64,000 nucleotides of DNA from Celeribacter marinus (GTDB lineage: Bacteria; Pseudomonadota; Alphaproteobacteria; Rhodobacterales; Rhodobacteraceae): positions 2,804,932 through 2,868,931 of the forward strand of contig NZ_CP012023.1 in the NCBI RefSeq assembly GCF_001308265.1. The letters run 5' to 3'. Shown here one piece after another: positions 37,605 through 45,994 of this stretch; position 1 is the first letter of the stretch; each line of letters starts with the position of its first letter. A program made the translations under genes and the position numbers. The notes under the pieces were generated by a model that was given only the letters and a program-made list of their open reading frames with translations, was not told the DNA's origin and ran no database searches.

Positions 37605-38918
37605 ATGCCCCATTTCTTATCCACGACCGACCGTAATTTTGAAGAGCGCTTTGTCGCGCTGTTGGCAATGAAACGCGAGGATAGTCCTGATGTGGACGAT
37701 ACTGTTGCGCGCATCATTGCCGATGTCCGCGCGCGTGGCGATGACGCTGTGATTGAGCTGACTGCAAAGTTTGATCGCATGCAGATCACACCTCAAATGA
37801 TACGCTTTTCAGACACCGAAATTGAAGATCTTTGCGCACAAGTATCAGCCGAAGATCGTGCTGCACTGGAAGTGGCCGCAGAGCGCATTCGCGCCTATCA
37901 TGTGCGCCAAATCCCAGATGATCAAATGTGGACGGATCCTGACGGAGCGACACTTGGGTGGCGGTGGTCGGCTGTTTCAGCCGCAGGACTGTACGTGCCC
38001 GGTGGCCTTGCCTCATACCCCTCTTCCGTTTTGATGAACGCTATCCCCGCAAAGGTCGCAGGAGTGCCGCGACTGGCCATTACGGTTCCTACACCTGACG
38101 GCATTGCAAACCCGCTGGTTCTTATGGCGGCGCGGATTGCAGGCGTAGACGAGATTTACCGCATCGGCGGCGCACAAGCGATTGCGGCTTTGGCCTATGG
38201 CACCGAAACCATTGCTCCAGTTGATAAGATTACCGGACCCGGAAATGCCTTTGTCGCCGCCGCGAAACGGCGCGTATTCGGCAAGGTTGGCATTGATATG
38301 ATCGCCGGACCCTCAGAGATTTTGGTGATTGCCGATAAGCACAACGATCCCGATTGGGTTGCGGTAGATTTGTTATCGCAAGCAGAACACGATGAAAGCG
38401 CCCAGTCGGTCCTCATCACAGATGACGCCGCCTTTGGCGAGGCCGTTGCAGCCGCAGTATCCAAGCGCCTTGAGACCCTTGAGCGCCGCGCCATTGCGGG
38501 CAAATCTTGGGCTGACTTTGGCGCTATTATCACCGTGCGCGATCTGGATGAGGCCGCAGACTTGTCCGACAGGTTCGCCCCAGAGCACCTCGAGCTATGC
38601 GTCGAAGATCCCGATGCCTTAAGCGCAAAAGTGACTCACGCAGGCGCTATTTTCCTCGGCGCCTACACCCCCGAAGCGATTGGGGACTACATTGCGGGAC
38701 CCAACCACGTTTTGCCTACGGCCCGTTCAGCGCGCTTCTCTTCTGGCCTGTCTGTCCTTGACTTTATGAAGCGGACAACGCTGACTAAAATGACACCGCA
38801 CGCCTTGGCCACTATTGGTCCAGCTGCGGAACGTTTGGCACAAGCCGAAAGTCTAGAGGCGCACGGCCTATCGGTTCGCGCGCGGCTAGATCGTTTAAAT
38901 GGTGGAATTGATGAGTAA
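37605..38918 (+). CDS. hisD: Histidinol dehydrogenase
   Basis: Zinc enzyme doing the last two steps of histidine synthesis, histidinol to histidine with two NAD+. 437 residues with family blocks WSAVSAAGLYVPGGLASYPS, ITGPGNAFVAAAKRRVFG, DMIAGPSEILVIAD and LLSQAEHDESAQ, the last holding zinc/substrate residues. Start ATG 37605 follows AAGGAG. The 163 bp before it presumably hold a promoter. Confidence 0.96.
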   Translation: MPHFLSTTDRNFEERFVALLAMKREDSPDVDDTVARIIADVRARGDDAVIELTAKFDRMQITPQMIRFSDTEIEDLCAQVSAEDRAALEVAAERIRAYHVRQIPDDQMWTDPDGATLGWRWSAVSAAGLYVPGGLASYPSSVLMNAIPAKVAGVPRLAITVPTPDGIANPLVLMAARIAGVDEIYRIGGAQAIAALAYGTETIAPVDKITGPGNAFVAAAKRRVFGKVGIDMIAGPSEILVIADKHNDPDWVAVDLLSQAEHDESAQSVLITDDAAFGEAVAAAVSKRLETLERRAIAGKSWADFGAIITVRDLDEAADLSDRFAPEHLELCVEDPDALSAKVTHAGAIFLGAYTPEAIGDYIAGPNHVLPTARSARFSSGLSVLDFMKRTTLTKMTPHALATIGPAAERLAQAESLEAHGLSVRARLDRLNGGIDE

Positions 38919-39390
38919 ACTTGTATCCGTAAAGATTGACGACAGCGGGCTGTCGCCGCCCACCCCTGAAATTGAACAGGAACGCAAAGTCGCAATTTTT
39001 GATCTGCTTGAAGACAACAGCTTTGCGTTGCCGCCTCGTGACGACCGCGAGATTCCCGCTGGGCCATTCAAGCTATTGTTGTGTATTCGAGAGCGGCGAA
39101 TCGTGTTTGATCTCGCTAACGAAGCCGACGACAAAGTGGCAGAATTCCATATGTCGCTCGGGCCATTCCGTCAGGTGGTTAAAGACTACTTTCAGATTTG
39201 TGAAAGCTATTTTGACGCCGTCAAAACAATGCCGCCCTCACAGATCGAAGCCATAGACATGGCGCGGCGTGGTATCCACAATGAAGGTGCGCGTGTTCTC
39301 CAAGAACGCCTTGAGGGCAAGGCCGAAGTCGATACGTTGACCGCCCGCCGCCTCTTTACACTCATTTGCGTTTTACACTGGGGGGCCTGA
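38911..39390 (+). CDS. UPF0262 family protein
   Basis: 159 residues, starting MSKLVSVKIDD inside the end of hisD. Blocks EREV-like QERKVAIFDLLEDN, GPFKLLLCIRERRIVFDL and LGPFRQVVKDYFQICESYF match UPF0262, a family of unknown role that follows hisD in alphaproteobacteria. Soluble and acidic. Confidence 0.85.
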   Translation: MSKLVSVKIDDSGLSPPTPEIEQERKVAIFDLLEDNSFALPPRDDREIPAGPFKLLLCIRERRIVFDLANEADDKVAEFHMSLGPFRQVVKDYFQICESYFDAVKTMPPSQIEAIDMARRGIHNEGARVLQERLEGKAEVDTLTARRLFTLICVLHWGA

Positions 39391-39394
39391 TTGA

Positions 39395-39853
39395 ATGACC
39401 GCAGAACTTCCCCATTCCGTCCTGTTCTGCTGCGATCACAACGCTGTGCGCTCGCCTATGGCCGAAGGGTTGATGAAAAAGTTTTACGGTACCGGCACCT
39501 ACGTTCAATCCGCAGGTGTCAAAAGCGACATGGAGATCGACGGCTTTTCCGTCGCCGTTTGTGAGGAAATGGGAGTCGCGCTGCACCGGCACAGATCCCG
39601 CTCGTTTGACGACATGAAAGACTGGGGCGACGACATTTCATCCTATGACCTCGTAATCGCACTATCGCCTGCGTCTCAGAGGCAAGCCCTTGAAATGACA
39701 CGGTGCTATCACTTAGACGTCGAGTATTGGCCGATCATGGACCCGACAGGCATCGGTCAAACCCGCGAGGCCAAACTTGACGCATACCGTCAAACGCGTG
39801 ATCAAATCATTTCACGCATGACGGCACGGTTCGGCGCCCCAAAAGACGCTTGA
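39395..39853 (+). CDS. Low-molecular-weight protein tyrosine phosphatase family protein
   Basis: 152 residues with the phosphatase loop CDHNAVRS (Cys13-x5-Arg19) and a MDPTG block near residue 115 supplying the general acid Asp. The loop differs from the classical CxGNxCRS, so substrate (phosphotyrosine or arsenate) is uncertain. It lies four bases after the UPF0262 gene. Confidence 0.82.
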   Translation: MTAELPHSVLFCCDHNAVRSPMAEGLMKKFYGTGTYVQSAGVKSDMEIDGFSVAVCEEMGVALHRHRSRSFDDMKDWGDDISSYDLVIALSPASQRQALEMTRCYHLDVEYWPIMDPTGIGQTREAKLDAYRQTRDQIISRMTARFGAPKDA

Positions 39854-40005
39854 ACCTCTGATTTAGCTATCGTTTTTTCGCCATTGAGGCCACAAACCCA
39901 ATATCTCTGTGCCAAAACGCGGAATCAGCCTTGAAAATCCACGGCCAAAGGCGCATTTACTGCACGCGCTCGCAAATTGGCGGGTGAAACAAACATGGAG
40001 TGAAC

Positions 40006-40224
40006 ATGGCCAAGGAAGAATTGCTCGAATTTCCCGGTGTCGTTAAGGAACTCCTGCCGAACGCGACATTCCTGGTCGAGCTGGAAAACGGCCATACGAT
40101 CATCGCTCACACGGCAGGTAAAATGCGTAAAAACCGCATTCGCGTTCTCGCAGGCGACAAAGTGCAAGTCGAAATGACCCCCTACGATCTGACCAAGGGT
40201 CGGATCAATTATCGCTTCCGCTAA
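40006..40224 (+). CDS. infA: Translation initiation factor IF-1
   Basis: 72-residue S1/OB-fold protein, [20 protein letters not shown] to [13 protein letters not shown], standard for IF-1. It binds the ribosomal A site during initiation. An ATG six bases upstream is possible but MAKE is the family start. About 150 bp of upstream sequence presumably carries the promoter. Confidence 0.96.
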   Translation: MAKEELLEFPGVVKELLPNATFLVELENGHTIIAHTAGKMRKNRIRVLAGDKVQVEMTPYDLTKGRINYRFR

Positions 40225-40245
40225 ACGCGGCGGCGCATTGTCCAT

Positions 40246-40824
40246 ATGAAACTGATTTTAGGTTCAGGAAGCCCGCGTCGGAAGGAACTTCTGGCGCAGC
40301 TTGGCCTTGCACCCGACGAGGTGCGCACCCCCGACATTGACGAGACCCCGCGCAAAGGCGAACAGCCCCGCCCCTATTGCGCCCGTATGGCCCGTGAAAA
40401 GGCGATGGCGGTGCCGCGTAGTGACGAGGAAATTGTACTGTGTGCGGACACCACTGTGGCGCTAGGGCGTCGCATCATGGGAAAACCTGCGGATGAAAAA
40501 GAAGCCGCTGCGTTTTTGCTCGCCATGGGTGGGCGCCGCCATAAAGTCATTACGGCTGTTGCGGTGGCGTTCGGGGATCGCGTTTTAGAATCAGTTGTCG
40601 TGACGGACGTCAAAATGAAACGTCTGTCAGATGATGAGCTAAACACCTACCTCGCCTCGGGCGATTGGAAGGGTAAGGCGGGCGGCTATGGCATCCAAGG
40701 TCCAGCAGGTGCCTTCATTCCATGGATTCAAGGTAGCTATTCAGCCGTCATGGGACTACCCGTAGCTGAAACCGCAAACCTGCTCCTCGCAGCAGGATAC
40801 CCCGTATATGGAGAGACATCATGA
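40246..40824 (+). CDS. maf: Maf-family nucleoside triphosphate pyrophosphatase
   Basis: 192 residues; hydrolyses non-canonical or excess NTPs (dTTP/UTP or m7GTP type) to NMP and pyrophosphate. Signature [11 protein letters not shown] at the N-terminus, CADTTVALG with the catalytic Asp, and [15 protein letters not shown]. It overlaps the ribonuclease gene by four bases. Confidence 0.9.
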   Translation: MKLILGSGSPRRKELLAQLGLAPDEVRTPDIDETPRKGEQPRPYCARMAREKAMAVPRSDEEIVLCADTTVALGRRIMGKPADEKEAAAFLLAMGGRRHKVITAVAVAFGDRVLESVVVTDVKMKRLSDDELNTYLASGDWKGKAGGYGIQGPAGAFIPWIQGSYSAVMGLPVAETANLLLAAGYPVYGETS

Positions 40825-41855
40825 AGGGCAGTGTCATTGCACTCGGCGAGATCAATGGACATCGTGCAGCCGCACTCATCCGTGACGGTAAGCTTGATGA
40901 CTTTCTTGTGGATGCCGACGATAGCTTGGCCCCTGCCCCCGGCTCGATCTTTCGCGCTAAAGGCGGGCGTTTGCTCAAGGGGATGGGGGGCGCACTCCTC
41001 GACCTGCCAAACGGCGAGCAGGCATATCTACGCGGCTCCAAAGGGCTCAAACCCGGCGCGCCGATGTTGGTGCAAGTCACCCACATCGCTGAAGAGGGTA
41101 AGGCGGTCCCAGTGACAACACGCCTTCTGTTCAAATCCAAATACGCCATTGTCACCCCTGATGCCCCCGGCCTCAACATCTCTCGCGCGATTAGCGATGA
41201 CGATGAGCTATTGCGCCTGCACGATCTTGCATCCGCAGGCATGGACGGCGCCGATGAAACGTTTGGTCTCATTCTGCGCTCGGCGTGCGAAGGCACCTCG
41301 GACGACGACATTGCAGACGACATTGCTGCGATGCGTGACCTCGCCGAAGCTGTCGCCGCTGATATCGACGGCCAGCCCGAGCTGCTGACCTCCGGACCGG
41401 ATGCATGGGACGCCGCATGGCGCGATTGGACGGCAGATGTGTTTGACGACAGCGACGATGCGTTCGAAAACCACGGTGTGATGGAGCTTGTAGACACAGC
41501 CCTATCGATTAAGGCCCCGCTCACTGGCGGTGCCTTCGCCTATATCGAGCAGACTCGCGCGATGGTCACCGTAGACATCAACACAGGCGGCGAGTTTTCT
41601 CCCGCTGCCGGCCTTAAGGCGAATATTGCAATTGCACGCGATCTCTCACGTCAACTGCGTGTGCGCGGCCTTGCGGGCCAAATTGTCATCGACCTCGCCC
41701 CAATGGCGAAAAAAGAGCGCCGTCAATTCGAGCAGGCCCTCAAAGCAGGCTTTAAGTCAGACGGCGGCGATGTTGTATTGGCTGGCTGGACTCCTCTTGG
41801 CAACTTTGAAATTCAAAAGAAACGCACCCGCTTGCCGATCTCGCAGGTGCTGTGA
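40821..41855 (+). CDS. Ribonuclease E/G family protein, compact RNase G-like
   Basis: 344 residues, about two thirds the size of E. coli RNase G; lacks the RNase E scaffold tail and has only a remnant S1 region. The catalytic core is visible as [10 protein letters not shown] (first metal Asp) and [14 protein letters not shown] (second Asp region). A small alphaproteobacterial form always found between maf and yacG. Probably an endoribonuclease for rRNA or mRNA processing. Confidence 0.85.
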   Translation: MKGSVIALGEINGHRAAALIRDGKLDDFLVDADDSLAPAPGSIFRAKGGRLLKGMGGALLDLPNGEQAYLRGSKGLKPGAPMLVQVTHIAEEGKAVPVTTRLLFKSKYAIVTPDAPGLNISRAISDDDELLRLHDLASAGMDGADETFGLILRSACEGTSDDDIADDIAAMRDLAEAVAADIDGQPELLTSGPDAWDAAWRDWTADVFDDSDDAFENHGVMELVDTALSIKAPLTGGAFAYIEQTRAMVTVDINTGGEFSPAAGLKANIAIARDLSRQLRVRGLAGQIVIDLAPMAKKERRQFEQALKAGFKSDGGDVVLAGWTPLGNFEIQKKRTRLPISQVL

Positions 41856-42061
41856 TGGCCTGTCCCATTTGCAAACAAGACAGCACCAAAGAATATCGCC
41901 CCTTTTGTAGCAAACGCTGCGCCGACATTGATCTGGGCCGCTGGATGAACGGCTCATATGCCGTCCCGTCCGAGCGAGAATTCGACCCCGAAGAGGTCGC
42001 AAAAGCGCTCGGTGAGGCGAGTGAAGAAAATAATGCCGACAGCTTGGATAAACCCCACTAA
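41855..42061 (+). CDS. yacG: DNA gyrase inhibitor YacG
   Basis: 68-residue zinc protein with Cys3, Cys6, Cys18 and Cys22 (CPIC ... FCSKRC) followed by the IDLGRWMNGSYAVP signature. Known members bind GyrB and block DNA binding. TGATG overlap with the ribonuclease gene. Acidic disordered tail. Confidence 0.92.
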   Translation: MACPICKQDSTKEYRPFCSKRCADIDLGRWMNGSYAVPSEREFDPEEVAKALGEASEENNADSLDKPH

Positions 42062-42140
42062 TTTCTTCACTTTCCCTCTGGACACCCACGCCCCCTACGA
42101 CTAGAACCCCGCTACCCGAACGCAAAAGCGTTCTTCCGGT

Positions 42141-42215
42141 GCCCGGGTAGCTCAGGGGTAGAGCAGTGGATTGAAAATCCTCGTGTCGGTGGTTCGATTC
42201 CGCCCCTGGGCACCA
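42141..42215 (+). tRNA. tRNA-Phe (GAA)
   Basis: Complete cloverleaf: acceptor GCCCGGG/CCTGGGC, anticodon loop TTGAAAA (GAA), T-loop TTCGATT, discriminator A and encoded CCA. Its 3' 46 bases are repeated at 57980-58025, so it is the target of tandem integrative elements. Confidence 0.96.
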
Positions 42216-42413
42216 CTTTTACTAATAAAAACAATGACTTAGCCAATCGCCATGCGCGCTAAAGTTGTGCAATTCAAAAACACACCTTAAACACACTTTT
42301 TGCCGTGTTGCTGACTATTTTGCCTGTGGATTCGCTGTGTTGAACACAGTGTAGGCTGATGCTGTGTTGCGAACACTGTGTTGGCAGAGTTTTGGGCGAA
42401 CATAGTGAGGAAC
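42216..42413. repeat. Left arm sequence shared by both tRNA-Phe elements
   Basis: About 200 bp following the tRNA match 58026-58222 with few differences. It includes the palindromes CTGTGTTGAACACAG (42335-42349) and GTGTTGCGAACAC (42364-42376). No coding frame is evident. The rest up to 42454 shows nothing else. Confidence 0.8.
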
Positions 42414-42454
42414 ACAAGAAACGTCATTGCTGGTTTTCCGCCCAGAGCAGACAT

Positions 42455-42958
42455 TCACGCTAGGCGCGGCGAATGGCGGCTTCGAGCCCAACGCCAACCA
42501 AGATCGGTAGGGAACTTTTCGATCGCAAACATCATCGAATTTTGCTCCCATTTAACTTCGTTATGTTTGAAAGTTGGGTGAGCTGCGTTGTAGACATTAG
42601 CCTGATACGCTGGTCCTGAATATTGCCCATCTAGAGTTGCACGGATCAGTTTTATGACCATTGGATAACTTAACGCCCGAAACATCCACATGCAGCTGTT
42701 TCTATCTCCAAAATTCAAAGACGCACGCGCGCTGTAAAAGAAGCTAAGCCTTAACCCCATGTAGTATGGATAGCCCAAACTACTGGCAAATCCGTGCTCT
42801 GGTTCTTGTGCATGCTGCAAATACACGAGAACAGGATTGCTGGTTATGTTGTCCTCAACAATAACACCCAAGCCGCAAGCATGCCAAATATTGAGAAGTG
42901 AGGTTTCGTACGGGCTTAAGATCAGGCCGCTGTTTTGTGGTTGGCTCATAATATTCAT
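42455..42958 (-). CDS. Unknown 167-residue protein, third gene of AAA operon
   Basis: Not recognised. Start MNIMSQPQNSG at 42958 with AGGAG upstream, overlapping the AAA gene stop (ATGA), so translation is coupled. Rich in aromatic residues (YPYYMGLRLSFFYSARASLNFG). It has no signal peptide. AT-richer than core genes. Likely works with the ATPase. Confidence 0.65.
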   Translation of the reverse strand: MNIMSQPQNSGLILSPYETSLLNIWHACGLGVIVEDNITSNPVLVYLQHAQEPEHGFASSLGYPYYMGLRLSFFYSARASLNFGDRNSCMWMFRALSYPMVIKLIRATLDGQYSGPAYQANVYNAAHPTFKHNEVKWEQNSMMFAIEKFPTDLGWRWARSRHSPRLA

Positions 42959-43596
42959 GATGCTCTCCTGTGGCTTGCGATTACCATCTCTTCGAGGAGA
43001 TCAATGAGATCGCGGGCACTGCCTTGGAAGTTGTGCAGCATCTGCGCGACGTCCGCTTGTGTTGGAGATAAACCTTCGGCTTCTAGGATGGTCTTGGCGC
43101 GATCCACCCAATCCAAATTGGTTGGCGGAGTAAGATCTAGAACTCGAAAGCGTGACAGCATCGCCCCGATGATGCGGCTCTTGTGATTGGTGGTTGCAAC
43201 AAAGCGGACAAGATGGCGCTTGTCGTCCATAAACTCGCGAAACATGGGTTGCACGCTGCGCAAGTCCATCTCGTCAATCTCATTGATAACGATCAGCGCT
43301 TTATCTGCGTTGCCAAACATCTGATGGTTCACTTCAGACATAATCTTGGCTTCAAAGTCTTTGCCAAGACTGGCTGCGTTGAACTCCCACTGCATGTGTT
43401 GGATGTTCAACCTGTCGAAGTAGCTCTTGGCGATCACACGCGCAGCTTCTGTTTTGCCTGCGCCGGGCATACCAGCTAGTAGCACCGGCTTTGAGGGCGG
43501 TTGGGCGCAGTATTGTTTAATTACACCGGCATTAAGTGGGTCTGTAATAACGAGGTCAGAGAACACTTGTGGCAGATGCTTAAGGTCGAATGACAT
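42955..43596 (-). CDS. AAA+ ATPase, clamp-loader (RFC small subunit)-like
   Basis: 213 residues from MSFDLKHLPQ, with GGAGG five bases before the ATG. Walker A GMPGAGKT (42-49). The Walker B region reads LIVINEID (101-108) with Asn where Asp is usual but Glu kept. Sensor-1 ATTNHKS, then LSRFRVLDL with a possible arginine finger, and sensor-2 SARDL (about 193-197). The order and the RFVATTNHKSRIIG-type strand recall RFC/T4 gp44 clamp loaders more than MoxR. It probably remodels a DNA or protein partner encoded in this operon. Confidence 0.75.
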   Translation of the reverse strand: MSFDLKHLPQVFSDLVITDPLNAGVIKQYCAQPPSKPVLLAGMPGAGKTEAARVIAKSYFDRLNIQHMQWEFNAASLGKDFEAKIMSEVNHQMFGNADKALIVINEIDEMDLRSVQPMFREFMDDKRHLVRFVATTNHKSRIIGAMLSRFRVLDLTPPTNLDWVDRAKTILEAEGLSPTQADVAQMLHNFQGSARDLIDLLEEMVIASHRRAS

Positions 43597-43626
43597 GAAA
43601 GCCTCCATTTTTTAGTGTAGATGTCA

Positions 43627-43648
43627 GGGGCAACTCATCAGTTGCCCC
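43627..43648. promoter_or_regulatory. Intercistronic hairpin upstream of the AAA gene
   Basis: Perfect 9-bp inverted repeat GGGGCAACT/AGTTGCCCC with a 4-base loop between the first and second genes of the minus-strand operon. No T-run follows on the minus strand. It could tune expression of the ATPase relative to the upstream gene or protect the mRNA end (inference). Confidence 0.55.
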
Positions 43649-43661
43649 CAGTTGGCGAGCA

Positions 43662-44471
43662 TTAGCCGTAGAACTGTGCATCAGCTTTGCTGGGCGCATT
43701 TGCTGCAGTAACCGCTGCCTTGGAGCCGACCCGTATCATTTTGGAGGCAAACTCACGGACATCACGGGCTCGTTTGTCTGCCAGATCACCTGCATCAAGT
43801 TTGGCCAGGCTTTCTTGGGTGCGTTGATCAAGGTCTTTACCTGATGACACCAAGACAGCATCGATGATGCCTGCTTCATTGCAGCCGTAAACCACAGTGC
43901 CAGTGCCGTCGTCATGACAGCGCACCAAAGCTACCGCATAATCTTCTTCGTAATCCGTGTTGGCTTGAATAAAGGTCGGAAGCTCAAACGTAGACACACC
44001 GACTTGCACTTCTTGCAGGCCTTCAAGAGCCAGCTTGCGGTAGTCTTCTTTAGACATGGTTGTCTTCTTTGTGGCCGTTGGAACCCGGCGTACCTCTTCT
44101 AAACCACCGCATTCTTGCACATAGCTCGTAAAGCTTTGATCAGGTCCCTTCATGTCATGCGCAATTGCAACAACCCGGGCATAGGCTTCTTCACGGCGTC
44201 CCTGCCCCGCAAACACATAGCGGATCACCTTAAGAGCCAAGCTCGTATTTGCTTGGGTCTTAACCTCAAGATCCGTGAGTAAAGCAGCAAAAGCGCGGCG
44301 CTTGCCCACTTCTGCTTTGAGCTCTGCATACATAGCGTACACACCTTCAAGAATTGCATAAAGCTCATCGTTTGATGCCCGCAGTGTGCCTTCTTCCCAA
44401 GTCACACGGGAAGTGTGCATTGCGTCGAGGCGTTTGTGGATATCGGTTTTGATTTGAGATTGAACAGACAT
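43662..44471 (-). CDS. Unknown 269-residue protein, first gene of AAA operon
   Basis: Not recognised. Start MSVQSQIKTDIHKRLDAMH at 44471 after AAAGGAAG. The N-terminal half is helical with possible coiled coil (DELYAILEGVYAMYAELKAE). The C-terminal part is beta-rich (TGTVVYGCNEAGIIDAVLVSS) with an Ala-rich tail. No membrane segment. First gene of a minus-strand operon, divergent from the 256-residue gene across 180 bp. Confidence 0.65.
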   Translation of the reverse strand: MSVQSQIKTDIHKRLDAMHTSRVTWEEGTLRASNDELYAILEGVYAMYAELKAEVGKRRAFAALLTDLEVKTQANTSLALKVIRYVFAGQGRREEAYARVVAIAHDMKGPDQSFTSYVQECGGLEEVRRVPTATKKTTMSKEDYRKLALEGLQEVQVGVSTFELPTFIQANTDYEEDYAVALVRCHDDGTGTVVYGCNEAGIIDAVLVSSGKDLDQRTQESLAKLDAGDLADKRARDVREFASKMIRVGSKAAVTAANAPSKADAQFYG

Positions 44472-44652
44472 GGTTCTTCCTTTCAATTTTAGCTTGCAGC
44501 CACCTGCAAAGCGTTGAGTAAAAGCCCAAGTCCTTACGAACAGCGTTCTAAGGAAGCAGAGGGCCACAGCACTTTAGTGTCATGCTGAGACTCGTTTAAT
44601 CGAAGAAGTGCTCTAGATTTTGACTCCAAACGCGTAAAACGGAGATGGAGTC

Positions 44653-45423
44653 ATGCCCAAGGACTGGGCACATGAAGGCGCAGAGGCACTTAGCTTTGTG
44701 ACTGCTCCGCCCAACAACGCAGAGATTGCGTACACTCGCTTCAAGGGCCAGCGGAACCTGCCCTATAAGGAAGCCGAGCCCTATAAGTCTTCGCTTTATT
44801 ATTGGTGGTGGGCGTTCTTGCGACGCAACAAGCAGTACAAGAATACCTGCAACAAGTTTGGGGCTGGCAAACTTGCTCGCCTTTATCAGGACTTTGGCAA
44901 TATCTTTGATGGTACCTTCTTGGATTGGTGGCGTGATCACCAAAGCCTGTTTGCAGAGCAAAGCTGCGTAGGAGAAGACCCCGACAATCTTGGCCAATTA
45001 ATGTACCAAATTGACCCTTATCGGCCACTGCACCATATACAAGAAGAAGTTAAAGCACTGCACATGCGTGCTCAGGCAATTATGCCAGTTGGCGGCTCAA
45101 CCGTTACATCGACAGCCCAGTATCCAATTTATACTAATGTGTCTGCTCATACCCTACACCGGGTTTTAAAGCTGTGGGACCTCAAGCAAACACATCCAAC
45201 AGACAGCGCTTATAATCTAGGTATCTTGGCGGGTTTGCGTCCAAACTTGATGCCATTGTCTCAGTATGTTGCCACGCGCACATCAAAGGCGCTTGAGATT
45301 GAGCGCCACAACAAACGCGCCCGCATCAGCATATCCAATCAAACAAACCGATATTTGCGCACAGCTGAGCAATATATTGAGAATGTTGGGCACGGAGAGT
45401 TCCCCAAAGCCCTGCGCAGGTAA
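44653..45423 (+). CDS. Unknown 256-residue protein with YYWWWAFLRRN motif
   Basis: Not assigned to a family. The N-terminal third holds a Trp/Tyr-rich block SSLYYWWWAFLRRNKQY, then GKLARLYQDFGNI and FLDWWRDH ... LFAEQ. This pattern feels conserved among proteins of proteobacterial islands, but I cannot name it. The C-terminal part has LWDLKQTHPTDSAYNLG and a basic end. Probably soluble and nucleic-acid associated (inference). Divergent from the AAA operon; GGAGATGGAGTC precedes the ATG. Confidence 0.65.
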   Translation: MPKDWAHEGAEALSFVTAPPNNAEIAYTRFKGQRNLPYKEAEPYKSSLYYWWWAFLRRNKQYKNTCNKFGAGKLARLYQDFGNIFDGTFLDWWRDHQSLFAEQSCVGEDPDNLGQLMYQIDPYRPLHHIQEEVKALHMRAQAIMPVGGSTVTSTAQYPIYTNVSAHTLHRVLKLWDLKQTHPTDSAYNLGILAGLRPNLMPLSQYVATRTSKALEIERHNKRARISISNQTNRYLRTAEQYIENVGHGEFPKALRR

Positions 45424-45454
45424 CTTCCAGCCGTTGATTTTATTGGATAAAAAT

Positions 45455-45576
45455 CCAAACACGCTGTTTGGAAACGCCATGTTTGCTATTTTTGTCAAAC
45501 ACGCTGTTTGCAACAGGAGTGTTTGGGTAATTACAAATAAACGCCGTGTTAACACTGCATGTTAGAACACCGTGTT
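45455..45576. repeat. Cluster of AACAC/GTGTT palindromes
   Basis: Four palindromes between convergent genes: CCAAACACGCTGTTTGG (45455-45471), CAAACACGCTGTTTG (45496-45510), GTGTTAACAC (45546-45555) and AACACCGTGTT (45566-45576). All share AACA/TGTT half-sites, as do palindromes in both att arms (42335-42376 and 58145-58186). They lie between two gene ends, so they are not promoters; origin or partition sites are possible (inference). Confidence 0.75.
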
Positions 45577-45667
45577 TGCATAGACCTGCACTATTTGGTG
45601 GCCTTAAGTGCTGACTTTATACAGGGCAGATGTGCTGTGTTTGTATCAGGATGATCTGTGATGGGGC

Positions 45668-45994
45668 TTAATACTCCTCTGCCAACATGATCGTAAGTAC
45701 ACGACTGGTCACAGTCGGATCGCTGGGATCAGGCGAATGCATCTGCAGGTCTACATCGTAGGTCTCGATCTTCCAGAAGATGGTTATATCGCCGTGATGG
45801 AATGATCCGAAGTCATGCTATCCATAAGGGTCCTTGTCCGGTGTGAAGGCGGTGTAACACTGCACTTGGCCCAGCACTGATGGTACGTCATCTAACGCCT
45901 GCACGCCTTGAGTGATCACCACACGGCACCCTGTGAATGAGCGCCGTGCGTGATCATTAAGTGCTGCTATTTTAGCTGTGGTTGCATCATGCAT
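45668..45994 (-). pseudogene. DUF3768-like protein with in-frame TAG
   Basis: A 108-codon frame starting MHDATTAKIAALNDHARRSF and ending [11 protein letters not shown] has the DUF3768 layout ([38 protein letters not shown]). It is interrupted once, at codon 59 (45818-45820), by TAG exactly where homologues usually have a charged residue. Both sides stay conserved and in one frame. The start overlaps the stop of the preceding DUF gene. Nonsense mutation, readthrough or sequencing error are all possible. Confidence 0.75.
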
